A stretch of DNA of 23,515 bases, taken from NCBI GenBank assembly GCA_035310015.1, contig DATGEO010000130.1:1-23515 (forward strand), in the 5' to 3' direction. Below are positions 20,552 to 23,515 of the stretch, piece by piece (within the stretch, counting starts at the first letter, position 1; every line of letters begins with the position of its first letter). Below the pieces are notes generated by a model. The model was given only the letters and a program-made list of their open reading frames with translations. It was not told the origin of the DNA and made no database searches. The DNA comes from DATGEO01 sp035310015 (GTDB lineage Bacteria > Chloroflexota > Dormibacteria > Dormibacterales > Dormibacteraceae). Made by a program: the position numbers and the translations under genes.

Positions 20552-21211
20552 GTGCCGGGGAAGATCAACGTGCTTCTCGTCGAAGACCACCGCCTCATGT
20601 TCGAGGGGCTCTCTTCGCTGCTGGCGGAGTTCCCTGACATCAACGTGATGGGCGTCGCCACCACGGTCCGCGACGCCGTCGCCAAGACCACCCTGCTCAA
20701 GCCCGACCTGGTGCTGATGGACTACCGGCTTCCGGACGGCGACGGCGCCCAGGCCGGCGAGAAGATCCGCTCCACCATGCCCGAAACCGCGATCGTGTTC
20801 CTCTCCGCCGAGACGTCCGAGTCCTCGATGATGCGCGCGATCGAGTCCGGCGCCGCCGGCTACGTGTCCAAGGCGGCGACGGCGGAGGTGCTGGTGAACA
20901 GCATCCGCAAAGCGGCTTCGGGCGAGTTCCTGCTCGAGGCCGCGACCATGGCGCGGCTGCTGGAGCAGCGAAGGCAGACCGAGGAGAGCGCCGGCCGGCG
21001 GCAGAAGCTGAAAATCGAGCTCACGGCCCGGGAGCACGAAGTCCTGCGGCTGATGGGGCGAGGCCTGGACAACTTCGACATCGCCGACGAGCTGGGCATC
21101 AGCTCCGGCGCGGTTCGCGGGCAGGTTCGTGGGCTCCTCGAGAAGTTCGGCGTCCATTCGCGCCTGCAAGCGGTGGCGGCGGCCCGCAAGGCGGGCCTGA
21201 TCGAGACCTAG
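20552..21211 (+). CDS. NarL/FixJ-family response regulator
   Basis: A 219-aa protein from GTG 20552, 1 bp after the kinase stop. The receiver at about 5-122 has VLLVEDHRLMFEGL, acceptor Asp57 (LVLMDYRLPDGDG), Ser in VFLSAET and Lys in YVSKAA. The C-terminal LuxR-type HTH at about 155-215 has LTAREHEVLRLMGRGLDNFD, then IADELGISSGAVRGQVRGLL. It should be phosphorylated by the 19075 kinase (cognate layout of HisKA_3 kinase plus NarL regulator) and bind DNA as a dimer. The recognition helix reads SGAVRGQVRGLL rather than the common GTVKNHV-NIL, so its target site may differ from typical NarL sites. Confidence 0.95.
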   Translation: MPGKINVLLVEDHRLMFEGLSSLLAEFPDINVMGVATTVRDAVAKTTLLKPDLVLMDYRLPDGDGAQAGEKIRSTMPETAIVFLSAETSESSMMRAIESGAAGYVSKAATAEVLVNSIRKAASGEFLLEAATMARLLEQRRQTEESAGRRQKLKIELTAREHEVLRLMGRGLDNFDIADELGISSGAVRGQVRGLLEKFGVHSRLQAVAAARKAGLIET

Positions 21212-21236
21212 TGTCCCCGCTAGCGATGGACCTCTG

Positions 21237-23330
21237 TTGGGGCGGCGCAAGGCCTTCGGCTCTCGGCACGTCGGTGGCGCTGCGGTGATCGTGGCCGACC
21301 GGCGCGAAGGCGGGGTCCACCTCGATCTCGAAGCCCACGCATCGATACCGTCGGTGTGGCGCAGCCTCGACCGCAACCTCTCGCTCGGCCTCAAGCTCAT
21401 CCCTCCGGTCACCCTGGTGACGCTGCTCGGCGCCATCGGGCTAGGACTGTTCGAAGCCGTGCAGGCCAACGACCGCGTCGAGGCGAGCTACCAGGCGTCG
21501 GCGCAGGCCGCGGCGGACGCTTCTGCGACCGCCTTTTACAGCACCATCGCCAATCCCCAGGGAGTCGACCAGTACCTGGCCGACCTCGCGAGCGCCCAGC
21601 CCGGAATCCGGGGGATATGGATCGTCAACATGGCGGCGGTGGGTGACCCGGTGGTGGCGAGCTCCAGGCCGGCCGACATCGGCCGGACGGGCTTGGTGGA
21701 GCCGGAAGACGTGGCGTCGGTCGACGCAGGAGTCGGGACCCATGAGCAGCGCACGGTCGGGGACGAGCCCATTCTGGAAACGATCGTCCCCGTGAAGGGC
21801 ACGGTCTACGGCGTGGTCATCTACACCTCGCTTGCCGGCGAGAGCGCAGCTCTCCGCTCGACGCTGGCGTCGGCGGTGGTGGTCGCATTGATCGCGTGCG
21901 TGTTCGAGGTCGCCGCGCTGCTGATCTTGCTCGAAGTCGGGGTGGTTCGGCGAATCAGGCGCGTGAGCAACGTCGTCGAAGGCTTCGGCCGGAGCGCTCG
22001 CACGGCGAGGCTTCCGGAGGGCGCCCAGCGCCCTGGCCGCGACCTGCTGTTCAACCTGGCCCGCAGCGTCGACCACAAGCTGGCCGAGCTAAGCGAGCGC
22101 GAGCGCGCAAGCGGAGTGGTGAGCGAGCTGGGCGTCCTCGCCCTGCAGGGAGTGACAGCCGCCGACCTGACCCGCAAGGCGCTCGAGATCACGCGCCAGG
22201 CGGGAGACCTCGAGCGCTGCTTCCTCGTCGACGCCGCCGGCATGGTGAGCATCGCGGGCGCGTCCGCCGAGCCCGAGGGCGAGATGACCGAATCGAAGCT
22301 CCCGATCTGGCTGGGCGCGCTGGTGCGCTCCGCCGCGCAGGCGCGGAGGCCGGTGCTCGCCGACGGCCTTGGCGAGGACAGCAGGTTCTGGGAGGCCGGC
22401 GCCGCCGGCTCCCACGCCACCGCCGCGTTCGTCCCGCTGGCCGGCACCCCCACGCCCATCGGCGTCATGGTCGGAGTCGCGCGCACGGGCGCCCGCATCT
22501 CCAGCGTCACCGTGTCGATGATGGAGGCCGTCGCGACAGCGCTTGGCGAGTCGGTGCAGCGGAGCGAGGCCGACAAGGCCCGCCACGAGAGCGAAGCCAA
22601 GTCGAAAGCGCTTTCGACCGTCAGCCACGAGATGCGCAACCCGCTGAACGCGATGCTGGGCTTCAGCAACCTGCTGCTCAGCGGCGCCGCCGGCCCGCTG
22701 AACGCCAAGCAGGAGAGCTACGTGCGAAGAGTCGATGACGCCTCGCACCACCTGCTGCGCCTGGTCAACGACTATCTCGACCTCGCGAAGGTGATGAGCG
22801 GCTCGCTGCCGGTGCAGTCCGAAGCCGTGGCGGTGGGACCCGAGGTCGAGGCGGTCCTCGACCTGCTCGGCCCGACGGCGGAGGCCAAGAACGTCACCGT
22901 GCGGTCGGAGATCGTGCCCGGCGCGGTTGCCCGCGCCGACCGCATGCGCCTCCGCCAGGTGCTGATGAACCTCGTGTCGAACGCCATCAAGTTCACGCCG
23001 GCCCACGGCCACGTGCGGGTAGAGGTCGCGGGCGGATCCAACGGCATTCGCATCTCCGTGATCGACACCGGCGTCGGCATCCCGGCCGAGCGCCAGCACC
23101 TCGTCTTCACCGAGTTCGCGCAGCTCCGGCCGGACTCCCACGACGAAGGCACCGGCCTGGGTCTCGCCCTGACGAAACGCTTCGTCGAGGCGATGGGCGG
23201 CTTCATCCGCTTCACGAGCGCGGAGGGCGCGGGCACGATCTTCGACGTCTGGCTGCCCGGCGAGCAGTCTCCGCTGAAGGCCGGTTCCGAGTCGCCGCGG
23301 GAGGCAGCTCGCAGCGACGGCGCCGCCTAG
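21237..23330 (+). CDS. Two-TM sensor histidine kinase with GAF-like domain
   Basis: The longest form is 697 aa from TTG 21237, 25 bp after the NarL-regulator stop. GTG 21285 or GTG 21354 are possible starts, and none has a clear SD. The first TM is at about 55-75 (VTLVTLLGAIGLGLFEAV). An outside sensor of about 125 residues follows (ATAFYSTIANPQGVDQYLAD, PVKGTVYGVVIYTS). The second TM is at about 208-230, then a HAMP-like stretch (VVRRIRRVSNVVEGFG) and a GAF-like domain at about 285-440. HisKA has His464 (TVSHEMRNPLNAMLGFSNLL), and HATPase_c has NLVSNAIKFTPAHG, DTGVGI and GTGLGLAL. No receiver is fused; it may feed the nearby stand-alone receivers or the NarL regulator. Confidence 0.92.
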   Translation: MGRRKAFGSRHVGGAAVIVADRREGGVHLDLEAHASIPSVWRSLDRNLSLGLKLIPPVTLVTLLGAIGLGLFEAVQANDRVEASYQASAQAAADASATAFYSTIANPQGVDQYLADLASAQPGIRGIWIVNMAAVGDPVVASSRPADIGRTGLVEPEDVASVDAGVGTHEQRTVGDEPILETIVPVKGTVYGVVIYTSLAGESAALRSTLASAVVVALIACVFEVAALLILLEVGVVRRIRRVSNVVEGFGRSARTARLPEGAQRPGRDLLFNLARSVDHKLAELSERERASGVVSELGVLALQGVTAADLTRKALEITRQAGDLERCFLVDAAGMVSIAGASAEPEGEMTESKLPIWLGALVRSAAQARRPVLADGLGEDSRFWEAGAAGSHATAAFVPLAGTPTPIGVMVGVARTGARISSVTVSMMEAVATALGESVQRSEADKARHESEAKSKALSTVSHEMRNPLNAMLGFSNLLLSGAAGPLNAKQESYVRRVDDASHHLLRLVNDYLDLAKVMSGSLPVQSEAVAVGPEVEAVLDLLGPTAEAKNVTVRSEIVPGAVARADRMRLRQVLMNLVSNAIKFTPAHGHVRVEVAGGSNGIRISVIDTGVGIPAERQHLVFTEFAQLRPDSHDEGTGLGLALTKRFVEAMGGFIRFTSAEGAGTIFDVWLPGEQSPLKAGSESPREAARSDGAA

Positions 23331-23447
23331 AAGTCCGGCCGAAAGGCCTCAGAGAGAGACGGATCTTCGGCGCCCCTGCGGCCGATCTGCGTTTAGTTCC
23401 GTTAATTCGCGCTTAATCGACAGACCGCTACCTCATGATTGTCCGCT

Positions 23448-23515
23448 GTGAATTCGCTGCGGATGCTGCAGGTCGGCGTCGGGCCGCACGGTCGCAACTG
23501 GGCTCGCCAGGTCCT
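23448..23515 (+). CDS. Probable Gfo/Idh/MocA-family oxidoreductase, N-terminus (partial)
   Basis: From GTG 23448 (or ATG 23463) an open frame runs off the window end. It reads MNSLRMLQVGVGPHGRNWAR and continues QVL. A first strand followed by GVGPHGRNWA fits the N-terminal Rossmann dinucleotide-binding motif of Gfo/Idh/MocA dehydrogenases. Only 22 residues are visible, so the family is tentative. The 117-bp gap before it has TTAAT at 23402 and 23413, one helical turn apart, and no clear terminator for the kinase gene. Confidence 0.5.
   Translation, partial: MNSLRMLQVGVGPHGRNWARQV

Noticed and set aside
18919..20700. Minus-strand open frame of 593 aa opposite the PAS-PAS kinase
   Set aside because: No family motifs, and the internal repeats simply mirror the two duplicated PAS domains on the other strand.

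Overview
The window is high-GC bacterial DNA, densely coded, with frequent GTG and TTG starts and many 1-4 bp stop/start overlaps. It carries an F420-type luciferase-like oxidoreductase, proteins with Pro/Ser/Glu-rich exported tails, a MerR-MEDS regulator and a very large sensor-kinase repertoire. Together these suggest a soil-type Actinomycetota, Chloroflexota or Dormibacterota-like lineage. This placement is inference; no rRNA or other phylogenetic marker is present.

Layout. (a) 1-1564 (+): the 3' part of an ECF sigma factor, a coupled single-TM protein, and two further small exported proteins with Pro/Ser-rich tails. (b) 1568-4043 (-): a lipoprotein-like phosphoesterase behind an LLM-class F420-type oxidoreductase, then two small membrane proteins. 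(c) 4101-4949 (+): a PAP2 phosphatase and a 57-aa hydrophobic protein with a strong RBS. (d) 5026-6964 (-): a promoter, a 32-aa exported peptide, an XRE-TPR regulator, and a SelW/Rdx-family protein whose reading frame is interrupted by an in-frame TGA in a CVPU motif. That last gene is almost certainly a selenoprotein. (e) 7015-8700 (+): a PAS-GAF-GAF-LuxR regulator. (f) 9091-17411 (+): seven tightly coupled genes: an HD-GYP response regulator, a 7-TM hybrid histidine kinase, three single-domain receivers, a cyclic-nucleotide-binding domain fused to a CpaE/MinD-like ATPase, and a 10-TM PAS histidine kinase. (g) 17418-18870: a divergent MerR-MEDS regulator and a Crp/Fnr regulator. (h) 18950-23330 (+): a 42-aa receiver-like microprotein, a PAS-PAS NarL-type kinase, its NarL-type response regulator, and another membrane histidine kinase. 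(i) 23448-end: the start of a probable Gfo/Idh/MocA oxidoreductase.

The second half reads as a signalling island. Membrane sensors (10088, 15240, 21237) and soluble sensors (7015, 19075) feed stand-alone receivers, a c-di-GMP phosphodiesterase-type output (HD-GYP), a putative polar-localisation ATPase gated by a cyclic nucleotide, and DNA-binding outputs (LuxR, NarL, Crp, MerR-MEDS). The most notable points are the unannotatable-looking selenoprotein, the peptide plus XRE-TPR pair that resembles an RRNPP quorum-sensing cassette, and the cNBD-CpaE fusion embedded in a phosphorelay operon.
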